Source: Chromobacterium sinusclupearum (GTDB lineage: Bacteria > Pseudomonadota > Gammaproteobacteria > Burkholderiales > Chromobacteriaceae). From it: a DNA stretch of 64,000 nt. A program made the translations under genes and the position numbers. The notes under the pieces are model-generated. The model ran no database searches. It was not told the DNA's origin and saw only the letters and a list, made by a program, of their open reading frames with translations. Positions 10,426-21,379 of this stretch are shown here, in pieces. Numbering within the stretch: the stretch's first letter is position 1; each line of letters begins with the position of its first letter. The stretch covers positions 1 through 64,000 of the forward strand of contig NZ_PPTF01000006.1 of the NCBI RefSeq assembly GCF_002902845.1, written 5' to 3'.

Positions 10426-11412
10426 TCAAGCACGCGCCAGGCTGGAGCCGCGCGCCACCAGCCGGCCAGCCAGCACCACCTTGCGCGGCGGCCGCTCCGG
10501 CTGCCGCAGCCGCTCCAGCAACATTTCCATCGCCACTCGGCCGATCTCCTCCACCGGCTGCTCGATCACCGTCATGCCCGGCTCGGCCAATTCCGTCCAG
10601 CTATCGTTGTCGAAACCGGCCAGTGCCAGCCGCTGCGGCACGGCCACGCCAGCGGCGCGCACCGCCTTGGCCGCGCCCAGCAGCAGCAGGCCGTTGCTGG
10701 CGACCAGCGCTTCCGGCGGCGCCGCCTCCCGCAACCACGCAGCCAACTCGGCTTGGGCAGCCGCGGCGCTGGGCGCGACAAAGCGCGCCGCCACCGGCAG
10801 CCCCGCTCGCTGCAGGGCCTCGGCGAAGCCGGCATGGCGCTCCGCTCCGGTGCTGCTGGTATTGCCGAACAAGCCGCCGATGCGGCGATAGCCGCGCTCC
10901 AGCAGATGTTCCACCAGCTGCGCCGCCGCCAGCCGGTTATCCAGCAGCACCGCGTCGCAGCGGGCCGCCGCGCCGGCGCGGTCTATCATCACCACCGGGA
11001 AACCCAGCTCGGCCGTATCCAGCGCATCCGCCGTGGCGCGGGTGGCTGCGAAGATCACCCCGCTCACCCTCTCCTCCTGCATCAGCCTGAGGTACATCGC
11101 TTCCTTGTCCGGGTTCTCGTCGGTATTGCACAAAATCACCCGCATCCCGGCGCGATAGGCCACATCCTCCACCGCGCGGCCCACCGCGGTGAAAAAGGGA
11201 TTGCAGATGTCCGACACGATCAAGCCGACGGTGCGGGTGTGCTGCGAGCGCAAACGGCGCGCGGAAAGATTGGGCCGATAGCCGCACTGGACGACCGCCG
11301 CCTCCACCTTGGCGCGCAAAGTCGGGCTGACAGGCCCATTGCCCAGCGCGCGCGATACGGTGGCCACCGATACGCCGGCCAACAGGGCCACATCCTTGAT
11401 GCTGGTAGTCAT
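10426..11412 (-). CDS. fruR: LacI-family transcriptional regulator, probably of the fructose operon (FruR-like)
   Basis: This 328-residue protein begins TTSIKDVALLAGVSVATVSRAL, a canonical LacI helix-turn-helix with the hinge motif RRLRSQHTRTVGL. A periplasmic-binding-protein-like effector domain follows. It is divergent from fruB-fruK-fruA and ends next to the cytochrome b561. A perfect palindrome lies just upstream of its start and a related half-palindrome overlaps the fruB promoter, pointing to control of both. The likely effector is fructose 1-phosphate, by analogy with FruR/Cra. Confidence 0.85.
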   Translation of the reverse strand: MTTSIKDVALLAGVSVATVSRALGNGPVSPTLRAKVEAAVVQCGYRPNLSARRLRSQHTRTVGLIVSDICNPFFTAVGRAVEDVAYRAGMRVILCNTDENPDKEAMYLRLMQEERVSGVIFAATRATADALDTAELGFPVVMIDRAGAAARCDAVLLDNRLAAAQLVEHLLERGYRRIGGLFGNTSSTGAERHAGFAEALQRAGLPVAARFVAPSAAAAQAELAAWLREAAPPEALVASNGLLLLGAAKAVRAAGVAVPQRLALAGFDNDSWTELAEPGMTVIEQPVEEIGRVAMEMLLERLRQPERPPRKVVLAGRLVARGSSLARA

Positions 11413-11419
11413 GGCATGA

Positions 11420-11431
11420 GAAAACGTTTTC
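11420..11431. promoter_or_regulatory. Palindromic operator upstream of fruR
   Basis: GAAAACGTTTTC is a perfect 12-bp palindrome with the central CG step typical of LacI-family operators. It lies 7 bases upstream of the fruR ATG, where binding would block fruR expression (autoregulation). Confidence 0.6.
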
Positions 11432-11538
11432 AATCGATAGCCGCGATGCTGCACCAGTCCTGCAGCGCTGGCAAGTCGGCCATGATCTTGGATTTGCAAA
11501 AACCCTTTATTTTTCAGACTTAGGTCAAACACTCTGGA

Positions 11539-11567
11539 TTGACAGTCGGAATGTAATCGTTTTCAAT
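11539..11567 (+). promoter_or_regulatory. fruBKA promoter with overlapping FruR-like operator
   Basis: TTGACA (11539-11544), a 17-base spacer and TTCAAT (11562-11567) form a good sigma70 promoter upstream of fruB. The stretch TAATCGTTTTCAAT overlapping the -10 box resembles the palindrome beside fruR, so repressor binding would occlude RNA polymerase. Confidence 0.6.
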
Positions 11568-11603
11568 GCCTGCCATATCGAGTCCGAGAATGAGGTCCGC
11601 ACC

Positions 11604-14105
11604 GTGTCCGACGCCCTGCTCAATCCGCAACTGATCCGCCTGGGCTGCCGCCCCGCCAGCAAGGAGGCCGCCATTCGCGAGGCCGGCCAGATGCTGGCCG
11701 ACGCAGGCTGCATCGCCCCCGACTACCTAGACAGCCTGCTCAGACGCGAGGCGGTGGCCAATACCTATCTGGGCAATGGCATCGCCATCCCGCACGGCAT
11801 GGTGGAAGACCGCGCGCTGGTGCTGCGCACCGGCATCGCCATTCTGCAAATCCCGGACGGACTGGAATGGAACCCCGGCCAGCGCACGCATCTGCTGTGC
11901 GCCATCGCCGCCCGTTCCGACGACCATCTGGCCATGCTGCGCCAGCTGACCCGGCTGCTGCAGGATGAGGCCAAGCTGCTGCCGCTATTCGTCACGCAGG
12001 ACAGCAACGACCTGATCGCCGCGCTGCGCCAGCCGGAGGACAATCTGCCGCCGGACGCCGAGGCCCACGATCTGGACGTGTGCGAGGAGTGGCGGCTGGA
12101 CTACCCCAACGGCCTGCACGCCCGCCCGGCCGCGCTATGGGTGGAGGCCGCGCGGCGCAGCGCGGCGCAGCTGCAGGTGCGCCACGGCAACGCCACGGCC
12201 GACGCCAAGCATCTGATCTCGCTGCTGCAACTGGGCCTGCGCCAGGGCGATCTGGTAGCCGTATCCGGCCGCGGTCCGCAGGCTGAAGACGGCGTGCGCC
12301 AATTGTTGCGGGCGATGCGCGAAGCCAGCTTGTCGGAGCAGACCGCCGCCGCCATCGCCGCCCAACGCGCAGCGGCGCAGCGCCCGCGCGCCGGCTGGCA
12401 GCCCGCGGGACAATTGATCTCGCTGCCCGGCATCGCCGCCAGCCCTGGCCTCGCCATCGGCACCGTGCGCGTCCTGGCCAGCCAGCTGCTGCAAGTGCCG
12501 GATCGCCCGATCAGCCTGGCCGAGGGCGGCGACCGGCTGCATGAGGCATTGGCCGCCACCCGGCGCCAACTGTCGCAACTGGCCGACGCCACTCAGGCCA
12601 CGCTGGGCGCGGCCGAGGCAGGCATCTTCCGCGCCCAGTCCGAGCTGCTGAACGACACCGATCTGATCACCCTGAGCTGCCAGTTGATGGTGGCCGGCCA
12701 CGGCGTGGAATGGGCCTGGCACCAGGCGGTGGAACGATTGGCCGAAAAAATATCCGCGCTGGGCAACCCGCTGCTGGCGGCACGCGCCGCAGACTTGCGC
12801 GACGTCGGCCGCCGCGTGCTGTTCCAGCTTGACCCATCGCTGCAAGGCCACGCGCCCGCCGAATTCGGCGCGGACACCCTGCTGCTGGCCGCCGATCTGG
12901 CGCCGTCGGACACCGCCAGCCTGGACCTGTCCCGCATCAAGGGCTTGGCCACCGCCCACGGCGGCCCCACCGCCCACACCGCCATTCTGGCGCGCACGCT
13001 GGGCCTGCCCGCCGTGGTCGCCGCTGGGCCGGCCTTGCTGGACGTGGCCGACGGCAGCCCGGCCATTCTGGACGGCGATAGCGGCCGGCTGTACCTGAAC
13101 CCAGGCGAAGCCGATCTCGCCTCCGCCCGGGCCTGGCAGCAACAGCAGCGCGAAGCGCGCGAAAAACAGCAGGCGGAACGACAGCAGCCAGGCCAAACCG
13201 CCGACGGCAAGCGCATCGAGATCGCCGCCAATATCAATCGGCCGGATCAGACTGCCGCCGCGCTGGAAGCCGGCGCCGAAGGCGTGGGCCTGATGCGCAC
13301 CGAGTTCCTGTTCCTGGAGCGCGACGCCGCGCCCAATGAGGAAGAACAGCTGCAAACCTACCAGGCGATGCAACTGGCGCTGCAAGGCCGGCCGCTGATC
13401 GTCCGCGCGTTGGACATAGGCGGCGACAAGCAGGTGCCGTATCTGAACCTGCCGCGCGAGGACAACCCCTTCCTCGGCATGCGCGGCGCGCGGCTGCTGC
13501 TGTCGCGCCGCGAGCTGCTGGAGCCGCAACTGCGCGCGCTGTACCGCGCCGCCAAAAACGGCAAGCCGCTGTCCATCATGTTCCCTATGATCAGCTCGCT
13601 GAAGGAGATCACCCGCCTCAAAGGCATCTGCGAGAGCCTGCGCAAGGAGCTGGACGCGCCGCAAGTGCCGATCGGCATCATGGTGGAAGTGCCAGCCGCG
13701 GCCCTGCTGGCCGACCAACTGGCGCCCTACGTCGACTTCTTCTCCATCGGCACCAATGATCTGACTCAATACGCGCTGGCCATGGACCGCCAGCATCCGG
13801 AACTGGCGGCCGAGGCCGACAGCCTGCACCCGGCCGTATTGCGGCTGATCCGCCAGACCGTGCAGGGCGCTGCGGCGCACGGCCGCTGGGTGGGTGTGTG
13901 CGGCGGCATCGCCGGCGATCCGCTGGGCGCGGCCGTGCTGGCAGGTCTGGGCGTCAACGAGCTGTCGATGAGTCCGCACGATATCGCCGCCGTCAAAGCC
14001 ATGCTGCGCCGCCATCACTACGTCCGGCTGCAGGACCTGGCCGAGCAGGCCCTGGCCTGCGACAGCGCCGACGAAGTGCGGCAATTGCTGGAGGCGCTGG
14101 CATGA
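11604..14105 (+). CDS. fruB: Fructose PTS multiphosphoryl transfer protein (EIIA-HPr-EI fusion)
   Basis: This 833-residue protein joins three PTS modules. Residues 1-145 are EIIA-Fru, with the active His in AIPHGMVED. Residues about 157-245 are HPr, with the active His in NGLHARPAALW. From about 275 onward it is Enzyme I, with the phospho-His site GGPTAHTAILARTLGLPAVV and a PEP-binding barrel containing GLMRTEFLF and VCGGIAGDP. The start is a GTG at 11604 after a GAGG site. It passes phosphate from PEP directly to FruA. Its stop overlaps the fruK start (ATGA). Confidence 0.95.
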   Translation: MSDALLNPQLIRLGCRPASKEAAIREAGQMLADAGCIAPDYLDSLLRREAVANTYLGNGIAIPHGMVEDRALVLRTGIAILQIPDGLEWNPGQRTHLLCAIAARSDDHLAMLRQLTRLLQDEAKLLPLFVTQDSNDLIAALRQPEDNLPPDAEAHDLDVCEEWRLDYPNGLHARPAALWVEAARRSAAQLQVRHGNATADAKHLISLLQLGLRQGDLVAVSGRGPQAEDGVRQLLRAMREASLSEQTAAAIAAQRAAAQRPRAGWQPAGQLISLPGIAASPGLAIGTVRVLASQLLQVPDRPISLAEGGDRLHEALAATRRQLSQLADATQATLGAAEAGIFRAQSELLNDTDLITLSCQLMVAGHGVEWAWHQAVERLAEKISALGNPLLAARAADLRDVGRRVLFQLDPSLQGHAPAEFGADTLLLAADLAPSDTASLDLSRIKGLATAHGGPTAHTAILARTLGLPAVVAAGPALLDVADGSPAILDGDSGRLYLNPGEADLASARAWQQQQREAREKQQAERQQPGQTADGKRIEIAANINRPDQTAAALEAGAEGVGLMRTEFLFLERDAAPNEEEQLQTYQAMQLALQGRPLIVRALDIGGDKQVPYLNLPREDNPFLGMRGARLLLSRRELLEPQLRALYRAAKNGKPLSIMFPMISSLKEITRLKGICESLRKELDAPQVPIGIMVEVPAAALLADQLAPYVDFFSIGTNDLTQYALAMDRQHPELAAEADSLHPAVLRLIRQTVQGAAAHGRWVGVCGGIAGDPLGAAVLAGLGVNELSMSPHDIAAVKAMLRRHHYVRLQDLAEQALACDSADEVRQLLEALA

Positions 14106-15058
14106 GCGGCGCTCTTCATACCGTCACCGCCAACCCGGCGCTGGATCAGACCGTCACGCTGGACGCCTTGAACATAGGCGCCGTCAACCTGGCGCGCGCC
14201 GCCTCGGTCAACGCCGGCGGCAAGGGGGTCAATGTGGCCAGCTGCCTGGCCGACTGGGGACTGCGCGCCTGCGCCCACGGCCTGCTCGGCCGCGACAACG
14301 CCGCGCCTTTCGAACAACTATTCGCCGACAAGCGCATAGACGACCGCATGCTGCGCGTGGCCGGCGCGACGCGCACCAATATCAAGCTGGCCGACCTGAG
14401 CCGCGGCGACACCACCGACATCAACCTGCCCGGCCCCGCAACCGGCGAGGCCGACCTGCAGGCGCTGGCGGCCGGCTTGGACCATATTGCCGCCGGCGAA
14501 ATCGCCATCTTGGCCGGCAGCCTGCCGCCCGGCCTGCCTGCCGACGCCTGGGCGCGGCTGTGCCGCCAACTGAAGCGGCAAGGCGCCTGGGTATTGCTGG
14601 ACAGCAGCGGCCCGGCGCTGGCGGCCGCCTTAGCCAATCCCCCGCCAGCGCTGCCGGACTGCATCAAACCAAACCGCGAGGAACTGGAGCAATGGGCAGG
14701 CCGCGAACTGCCCGCGCTGAACGACGTCGCGCAGTGCGCCCAGGCCTTGCAAAAACTTGGCATCGATCGCGTCATCGTGTCGCTGGGAGAACAAGGCGCC
14801 CTGCTGGTAGACAGCCAACAGACACTGCTGGCCAGTCTGCCGCCGCAGCGCCCCTTGAGCACGGTCGGCGCCGGCGACGCCTTGGTCGCCGGCCTCGCCG
14901 CCGCTCGCCATCAGGCGCTGGGCGCGGAAGACAGCCTGCGGCTGGCGGTAGCCTTCGCCGCCGCCAAACTGCAACGCGTCGGCCCTCACCTGCCGCCGCC
15001 GCAACATATCCAAGCGCTGGCCGCCGCCGTCAGCCTGAAAAAGCTCGAGGCGGCCTGA
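14102..15058 (+). CDS. fruK: 1-phosphofructokinase
   Basis: This 318-residue PfkB-family kinase converts fructose 1-phosphate from the PTS to fructose 1,6-bisphosphate. Motifs are [10 protein letters not shown] at the N terminus, [10 protein letters not shown], and the C-terminal [14 protein letters not shown] with the catalytic Asp. The ATG at 14102 overlaps the fruB TGA, which fixes the start; the longer open frame into fruB is not used. It is the middle gene of the fruBKA operon. Confidence 0.95.
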   Translation: MSGALHTVTANPALDQTVTLDALNIGAVNLARAASVNAGGKGVNVASCLADWGLRACAHGLLGRDNAAPFEQLFADKRIDDRMLRVAGATRTNIKLADLSRGDTTDINLPGPATGEADLQALAAGLDHIAAGEIAILAGSLPPGLPADAWARLCRQLKRQGAWVLLDSSGPALAAALANPPPALPDCIKPNREELEQWAGRELPALNDVAQCAQALQKLGIDRVIVSLGEQGALLVDSQQTLLASLPPQRPLSTVGAGDALVAGLAAARHQALGAEDSLRLAVAFAAAKLQRVGPHLPPPQHIQALAAAVSLKKLEAA

Positions 15059-15086
15059 GGCCGCCCTATCGATAAAGGGGAGAGAC

Positions 15087-16754
<1,668 letters not shown>

Positions 16755-16775
16755 AGAAACACAAGGGCGCACATG

Positions 16776-16801
16776 CAATGCGGCGCCAGGGCGCCGCATT
16801 G
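16776..16801. terminator. Bidirectional hairpin between fruA and the GST gene
   Basis: A perfect 12-bp inverted repeat (caatgcggcgcc / ggcgccgcattg) lies between the two convergent genes. T-runs are short on both sides, so it may act as a bidirectional terminator or a transcript-end hairpin. Confidence 0.6.
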
Positions 16802-16802
16802 T

Positions 16803-17432
16803 TCATTTGCTGACCGGATACACGCCATCGCCAAACGGCGCGGCGCGGAATGCATCCAGCGCCTCGGCCTGCCGCGATAATTTATCCAGCCGCGGATAAG
16901 GCCCGCCCGGCACGATGTCCGGGACCACCTGCCGGCTGAAATGCCAGGCGACGGCCGTCGACAGCAAGGACTGGTCGATGGTGTCGCCGCGCAAGGATTG
17001 CGGCACTTCCAGCTCCTTCTCCAACGCGTCGAAGGCGGCCAGCAATTGGCCGCCGATCCGGTCCAGCCAGGGCTGGTACACATTGCGCGCCGGCCGCAAC
17101 TGGCGCTCGTACACCACCTGCACGCTCTTTTCGCAAGCCGCCAAGGCCAAGCCCACGCGGCGCCAGGCCGCCAGCCTGGCTTGCGGCTCCATCGGCATCA
17201 GGCTGCGCGACGACAGCCCTTCCGCATACTCGAGAATCAGCGTCGAATCCATCAGGATGGTGCCGTCATCGCACACCAGCGTCGGCGCCTTGACCACAGG
17301 ATTGATCTCATGAAAACGGTCGAAGCCGCTGAACACCGACACCGACTGGTGCTCGAACGGCAGCTCCAGCAATTGCAGCGAAATGGCGACGCGCCGCACG
17401 AAGGGCGAATCCAGCATGCCTATCAGTTTCAT
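16803..17432 (-). CDS. Glutathione S-transferase family protein
   Basis: This 209-residue protein begins MKLIGMLDSPFVRRVAISL, a thioredoxin-fold GST N-terminal domain with Ser in the usual catalytic region. The cis-Pro segment NPVVKAPTLVCDDG and the glutathione-contact Asp-Ser in LMDSTLILEYAE follow. The C-terminal half is helical. The ATG at 17432 gives the normal family start. Substrate unknown; detoxification or reductive thiol chemistry is the family expectation. Confidence 0.85.
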   Translation of the reverse strand: MKLIGMLDSPFVRRVAISLQLLELPFEHQSVSVFSGFDRFHEINPVVKAPTLVCDDGTILMDSTLILEYAEGLSSRSLMPMEPQARLAAWRRVGLALAACEKSVQVVYERQLRPARNVYQPWLDRIGGQLLAAFDALEKELEVPQSLRGDTIDQSLLSTAVAWHFSRQVVPDIVPGGPYPRLDKLSRQAEALDAFRAAPFGDGVYPVSK

Positions 17433-17510
17433 GATTTTTCTCCAGCGTGGGGAAAAACGACAGTCCTCGGCCAAGGTCCCGTCAATTCAGCAAGCGGGGC
17501 GGGATGAGCG

Positions 17511-17927
17511 TCAGACAAAGCCGACATCGGCTATCCAGTTGCGCGCCCGCCGCGCCAACCTATCCGCCTCGCTCTCGCCGTCGAACGACACATCCAGCGC
17601 GGCGCTGATCGACAGATCAGGCGTTTCAAACGCATTGACGCTGACCACAGCGTACAGCCGGCCTTCGATTTCGCTGCTGACCAACGGAACGACGCCGCAA
17701 TCGGAGCAAATGTGAAAATCGGCGGTGGCGGTGCCGAAACGGTAGCGCGACACCCGCTGCGGGTCGCGCATCGTTACCGCCAAGCCCGCCGCGGGGGCCG
17801 CAGTCCACACGCCGCCATGCTTGCGGCAAAAGCTACAGCCGCAGCGGCGGGCGGGAATGGACTGCGCATCAGGCCAATCGAGGTCGAAAGAAATATTGCC
17901 GCAGTGGCAACTGCCGTGAATCCGCAT
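17511..17927 (-). CDS. GFA family (CENP-V-like) zinc protein
   Basis: This 138-residue protein of the glutathione-dependent formaldehyde-activating/CENP-V fold has the expected zinc cysteines: CHCGNISFDLDW, CGCSFCRKHGG and ICSDCGVVP. The start MRIHGSCHCGN at 17927 is chosen because the first zinc motif then lies at the family's usual position. True formaldehyde-activating activity is proven for only a few members, so the substrate is left open. Confidence 0.8.
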   Translation of the reverse strand: MRIHGSCHCGNISFDLDWPDAQSIPARRCGCSFCRKHGGVWTAAPAAGLAVTMRDPQRVSRYRFGTATADFHICSDCGVVPLVSSEIEGRLYAVVSVNAFETPDLSISAALDVSFDGESEADRLARRARNWIADVGFV

Positions 17928-18000
17928 GGAACGCTCCGCAATGTGGCATCTTGCGCCAATAATGCGCAAAGCATATCACGCAATTTGCGCGGCGATTCGT

Positions 18001-18456
18001 TCAGCGCTGCGTCAACACCTTGCGCACATCCCGCGCGGCCTTCAGCGGCGTGCCGGAAAAATTGGTGGCGGCAAAGTGGCCGGCCTGGCGCGACGCCGTG
18101 GACAGGGCGGCGCCGGAAGCACAGCCCACTTCCAGGGCTCGGCGCATCACGGCAATCGGCGCGGCGTCGCCGTCGGGCAGCTGCTGCTGCAGATTACGCC
18201 CCATTTCCAGCCACAACTTCTCGACCGCCAGCATCAGTTCGCGCTGGGTATCGGCCTGGGCCTGCCATAAGGCGGCTCCGGCCAGCAAGCTGCCGTCCAC
18301 GCGGCGCTCCACTTCCCCTTTCGACAAGGAGAAGCTTGGGGCCAGCGGCCACAGCCAGTGGCGATAGACTTCCTCCTGCGCCTCCAGCCAGCGTTTGTGC
18401 CCGCTTTCCATCGCGCCGCAACAGCTTTCCACCGCATCGACCAGCAAGCTGACCAT
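18001..18456 (-). CDS. Phasin-like helical hypothetical protein
   Basis: This 151-residue, largely helical protein starts at an ATG seven bases after a perfect AGGAGG. The mix of amphipathic helices rich in Ala, Glu and Gln and the C-terminal segment ASRQAGHFAATNFSGTPLKAARDV recalls phasins, which coat polyhydroxyalkanoate granules. It lacks a motif that would settle this, so the name is tentative. It lies 31 bases downstream of the LysR gene on the same strand. Confidence 0.45.
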   Translation of the reverse strand: MVSLLVDAVESCCGAMESGHKRWLEAQEEVYRHWLWPLAPSFSLSKGEVERRVDGSLLAGAALWQAQADTQRELMLAVEKLWLEMGRNLQQQLPDGDAAPIAVMRRALEVGCASGAALSTASRQAGHFAATNFSGTPLKAARDVRKVLTQR

Positions 18457-18487
18457 GGAACCTCCTCATCAGACGGCGCCAAGCGCC

Positions 18488-19387
18488 TTAAGCCGCGGAT
18501 TGCGGACAGGGAAGCCGCCAAACCGCCAGCAGCTCCCGCAACAGGGTTTCCAGCACCGGATCGCCATCGCGGTCCGCCGGATAGACAAACTGCAGGTCGG
18601 CGGTCTTGCGCAGCTCCGGCACTAGCCAGATGCGACCGCTGGCCTGCCAGGCCAGCGCGTCCTCCTCCCGCACCAGGGCCACGCCGACGCCGGCCGCCAC
18701 CAGCTCCAGAATAACCGACAGGTGGTCGCTCTCGGCGACTTTCTTGGGGGAGATATTGAGTTCGCGCCACAACTCGGCCGTGATCTTGGACAGACTGGAA
18801 AACTGCGAAATGCCCACCCAGGGCAGCTTGCCCAATTCCTTGAGCCTGCCCTCGGCCAATTGGCCGGCCCAGGCCGCCGGCAGCGCGACGCGGAAAGCCA
18901 GCGTCTGCAACGGCACGGTGTTGACGTTCATATACGGGTTCTTGCCCAGGTAGAAGCCGGCATCCAGCTCTTTCTTGCGCACCAGATTGAGCACATCCAC
19001 CGAAACGCCGTGGCTCAGCTGCACTTCCAGCAGCGGATACTTGTCCACCAGCGCCGCCACCCACGGGCCCAGCCGCAGAACGTCGGGCATCAGCGTCACG
19101 CCTATCCTGGCCTGGCCCGCCAGTTGGCCCTTGAGCTCGCGCGCGTGATGGATGATGTCGCGCGCCGCCGTCAGCACGCCCTGCGCCTGCGGCAGCAGCT
19201 CCTGGCCCGCGCGCGTCAGGCTGACGCCGCCGGCGCTGCGCTCGAACAACGGCATGCCCACTTCTTCTTCCAGCGCCTTGATCTGCGCCGTCACTGCCGG
19301 TTGCGACAGGTGCAACAGTTCGGCTGCCTGCGTCAAGTGGCCCTGCTGAGCCACCGTGACAAAGGTCCGCAACTGGTAGATTTCCAT
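18488..19387 (-). CDS. LysR-family transcriptional regulator
   Basis: This 299-residue protein begins MEIYQLRTFVTVAQQGHLTQAAELLHLSQPAVTAQI in outline, the standard LysR winged helix-turn-helix. An effector-binding domain of two Rossmann-like lobes follows. The ATG at 19387 gives the canonical MEI.QL..F start. The regulated gene is unknown: the phasin-like gene follows on the same strand and no divergent partner is adjacent, which is unusual for LysR genes. Confidence 0.9.
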   Translation of the reverse strand: MEIYQLRTFVTVAQQGHLTQAAELLHLSQPAVTAQIKALEEEVGMPLFERSAGGVSLTRAGQELLPQAQGVLTAARDIIHHARELKGQLAGQARIGVTLMPDVLRLGPWVAALVDKYPLLEVQLSHGVSVDVLNLVRKKELDAGFYLGKNPYMNVNTVPLQTLAFRVALPAAWAGQLAEGRLKELGKLPWVGISQFSSLSKITAELWRELNISPKKVAESDHLSVILELVAAGVGVALVREEDALAWQASGRIWLVPELRKTADLQFVYPADRDGDPVLETLLRELLAVWRLPCPQSAA

Positions 19388-19494
19388 GTTCTCCCCTGTT
19401 TCTTCCACTGCCCGGGCCGCGTCGTAGCCGCGCGTCGGCGGGATAGGCCAAACGCCGTCTAGGCTAGCACAGGGTTCCGCCTTCGCTCAAAGAC

Positions 19495-19530
19495 AAACCG
19501 CCTGCCACAATGCATGTAGACAGGCGGTTT
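19495..19530 (-). terminator. Terminator after the enoyl-CoA hydratase gene
   Basis: A 10-bp perfect stem (aaaccgcctg / caggcggttt) with a 16-base loop lies 27 bases past the stop of the minus-strand hydratase gene. On the minus strand it is followed by a T-rich stretch. Confidence 0.65.
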
Positions 19531-19557
19531 GCTCATGGCGCGCGCAGGCCGGCGGCC

Positions 19558-20343
19558 TTAATCGTCATCGTCCTGCATCCAGCTTGGCGCGCGCTTGGCC
19601 AGGAAGGCCGCCACGCCTTCCACTTGCTCGTCGCCGCCGATCAGGTTCAGGGTGGCGGCGCGCTCGCGCTTCAGATGTTCGTCCAGCGTCAGATTCGGGC
19701 TGTCCTCTATCAATTTGCGCGCGGCGGCGACCGAGCTCGGCGCCTGGCCGGCGACTTTGTTGGCCAGACTGACCGCGACGATCTTGGCGAAGCCCTGATC
19801 GACGACCTCCTCGATCAAGCCGATCTGCAGCGCCTGCTCGGCGCTGACCTGCTCGCCGCCCAGAATGATGCGCTTGGCCCAGGACACGCCCACCTTGTCG
19901 GCCAGGGTCTTGGTGCCACCGGCGGCCGGAATCAGGCCGACCTTGGCTTCAGGCAGCCCCAGCTTGGCGCCGCGCTCGGCGATGATGTAGTCGCACACCA
20001 GCGCGCACTCCAGGCCGCCGCCCAGGGCGAAGCCATTGACCGCCGCCACCGTGACGCCGCGGTAATTGCGAATCGCCTGCAGCGCATTGGCGAAGGCCTG
20101 CAACAAGACATCCGCTTCCGCCTTATTCCCCGAAGCGAATTGCTTCAAATCCGCTCCGGCGGAAAAAAACGTATCGCCGGCGCCGGTAATCACCACCGAA
20201 CGCACGCCGTCGTCAGCGTTCAACGCCTGCAGCGTCGAGGCCAATTCGTTGAGACCGTCGGTCGTCAGCAAATTGGCAGGCAGGTTGGAAAGCGTGACGA
20301 TGGCTGATTTGCCCAGCCGTTCAAGTGTTAAATACCTGGCCAT
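19558..20343 (-). CDS. Enoyl-CoA hydratase/isomerase family protein
   Basis: This 261-residue crotonase-fold protein shows VVITGAGDTFFSAGADLKQF (the acyl-CoA oxyanion-hole region) and AVNGFALGGGLECALVCDY (second oxyanion hole). The conserved glutamate region PEAKVGLIPAAGGTKTL is also present. It starts at an ATG at 20343 after GAGGAAC, not at the far upstream start of the open frame. It most likely hydrates short-chain enoyl-CoAs in fatty-acid or amino-acid breakdown; exact substrate unknown. Confidence 0.88.
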   Translation of the reverse strand: MARYLTLERLGKSAIVTLSNLPANLLTTDGLNELASTLQALNADDGVRSVVITGAGDTFFSAGADLKQFASGNKAEADVLLQAFANALQAIRNYRGVTVAAVNGFALGGGLECALVCDYIIAERGAKLGLPEAKVGLIPAAGGTKTLADKVGVSWAKRIILGGEQVSAEQALQIGLIEEVVDQGFAKIVAVSLANKVAGQAPSSVAAARKLIEDSPNLTLDEHLKRERAATLNLIGGDEQVEGVAAFLAKRAPSWMQDDDD

Positions 20344-20701
20344 ATTGTGTTCCTCACTGTATCCCCGTTTTCTTTCGTTGGCAGTCCGGACCGCCCCGAG
20401 CGGCGCGAGAGCGCGCCGACCGCTCCCAATGCGCGGTCCGAATCTGGGCCGGAAGTACGTGTCGCCTGCTGGCGGCATCGCCTCCCTGTTTCGCCCGACG
20501 TGACATTTTCTTTGCAAACTGTCCTTTTGGCCAGTAGGCGAAACAATTATATCCAACCTTTTTTGTAGAATGTTCGTTTCAACAATGCCAAAAAGAATCC
20601 ACCAGCGGCTGGCCTCACCCGCACGTCAAGCCCAAGCGGCCGGCCCTGCATCTTCGTCATGCCGCTCTGTTACCATAGAGCTTTCATCCACGATTTGCGG
20701 C
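20344..20701. other. Intergenic region between divergent genes
   Basis: No convincing gene lies in these 358 bases between the divergent hydratase and TauE-like genes. An AT-rich patch with a TATAAT on the minus strand (20546-20551) is a candidate -10 box for the hydratase, but no well-placed -35 element accompanies it. Confidence 0.4.
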
Positions 20702-21379
20702 ATGATCGAAACCAATTTCTGGATTCTGCTGGCGGCCGGCCTGCTGGGCGGCGGCCATTGCGTCGGCATGTGCGGCGGCATCGTCGCCGCCCTCACCCTG
20801 CAGCAGCCCGCGGGCGCGGCGCGTTGGCGCGTGCTGGCCGGCTACAATCTGGGCCGGCTCGCCAGCTATACCCTAATCGGCGCCCTGCTGGGCGGGCTCG
20901 CCTCCGCCGGACTGAGCCTGGCCTCATCCCATCCCTACCAACTGGCATTGCTGGCCCTGGCCAATCTGATGCTGGTGGCCATGGGCCTGTATCTGGCGGG
21001 CTTCGGCCAGGCCATCATCTTGCTGGAAAAAATGGGACAGCCGGTCTGGCGGCGCCTGCAGCCGCTGGTAGGCAGGCTGTTGCCGGTGCGCAGCATAGCC
21101 GGCGCGCTGGCGGTGGGCGCGGTATGGGGCTGGCTGCCCTGCGGCCTGGTCTACAGCGCGTCGATCTCGGCATTGGCCAGCGGCTCGGCCTGGCATGGCG
21201 CCGGCTTGATGCTGGCCTTCGGCCTGGGCACCTTGCCCAACCTGCTGCTGATGGGTGTCTTCGCCGACGCCTTGCGCCGCTGGATGCAACAACGCCCAAT
21301 ACGGCTGGCGGCCGGACTGGGCGTGGCGGGAATCGGCATTTGGCGCCTGACTCAACTCGTCAGCGGAACGATTTCATGA
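20702..21379 (+). CDS. TauE/SafE-type (UreH-like) membrane protein
   Basis: This 225-residue integral membrane protein has about six helices. The motif GLLGGGHCVGMCGGI near the N terminus and GWLPCGLVYSA in the middle mark the UreH_2/TauE-SafE-like group with conserved HC..MC and PC. Members are often tied to metal or thiol handling and cytochrome oxidase assembly. The ATG at 20702 is chosen over an upstream start. Its 3' end overlaps the znuA 3' end by about 20 bases, tail to tail. Transported ligand unknown. Confidence 0.75.
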   Translation: MIETNFWILLAAGLLGGGHCVGMCGGIVAALTLQQPAGAARWRVLAGYNLGRLASYTLIGALLGGLASAGLSLASSHPYQLALLALANLMLVAMGLYLAGFGQAIILLEKMGQPVWRRLQPLVGRLLPVRSIAGALAVGAVWGWLPCGLVYSASISALASGSAWHGAGLMLAFGLGTLPNLLLMGVFADALRRWMQQRPIRLAAGLGVAGIGIWRLTQLVSGTIS

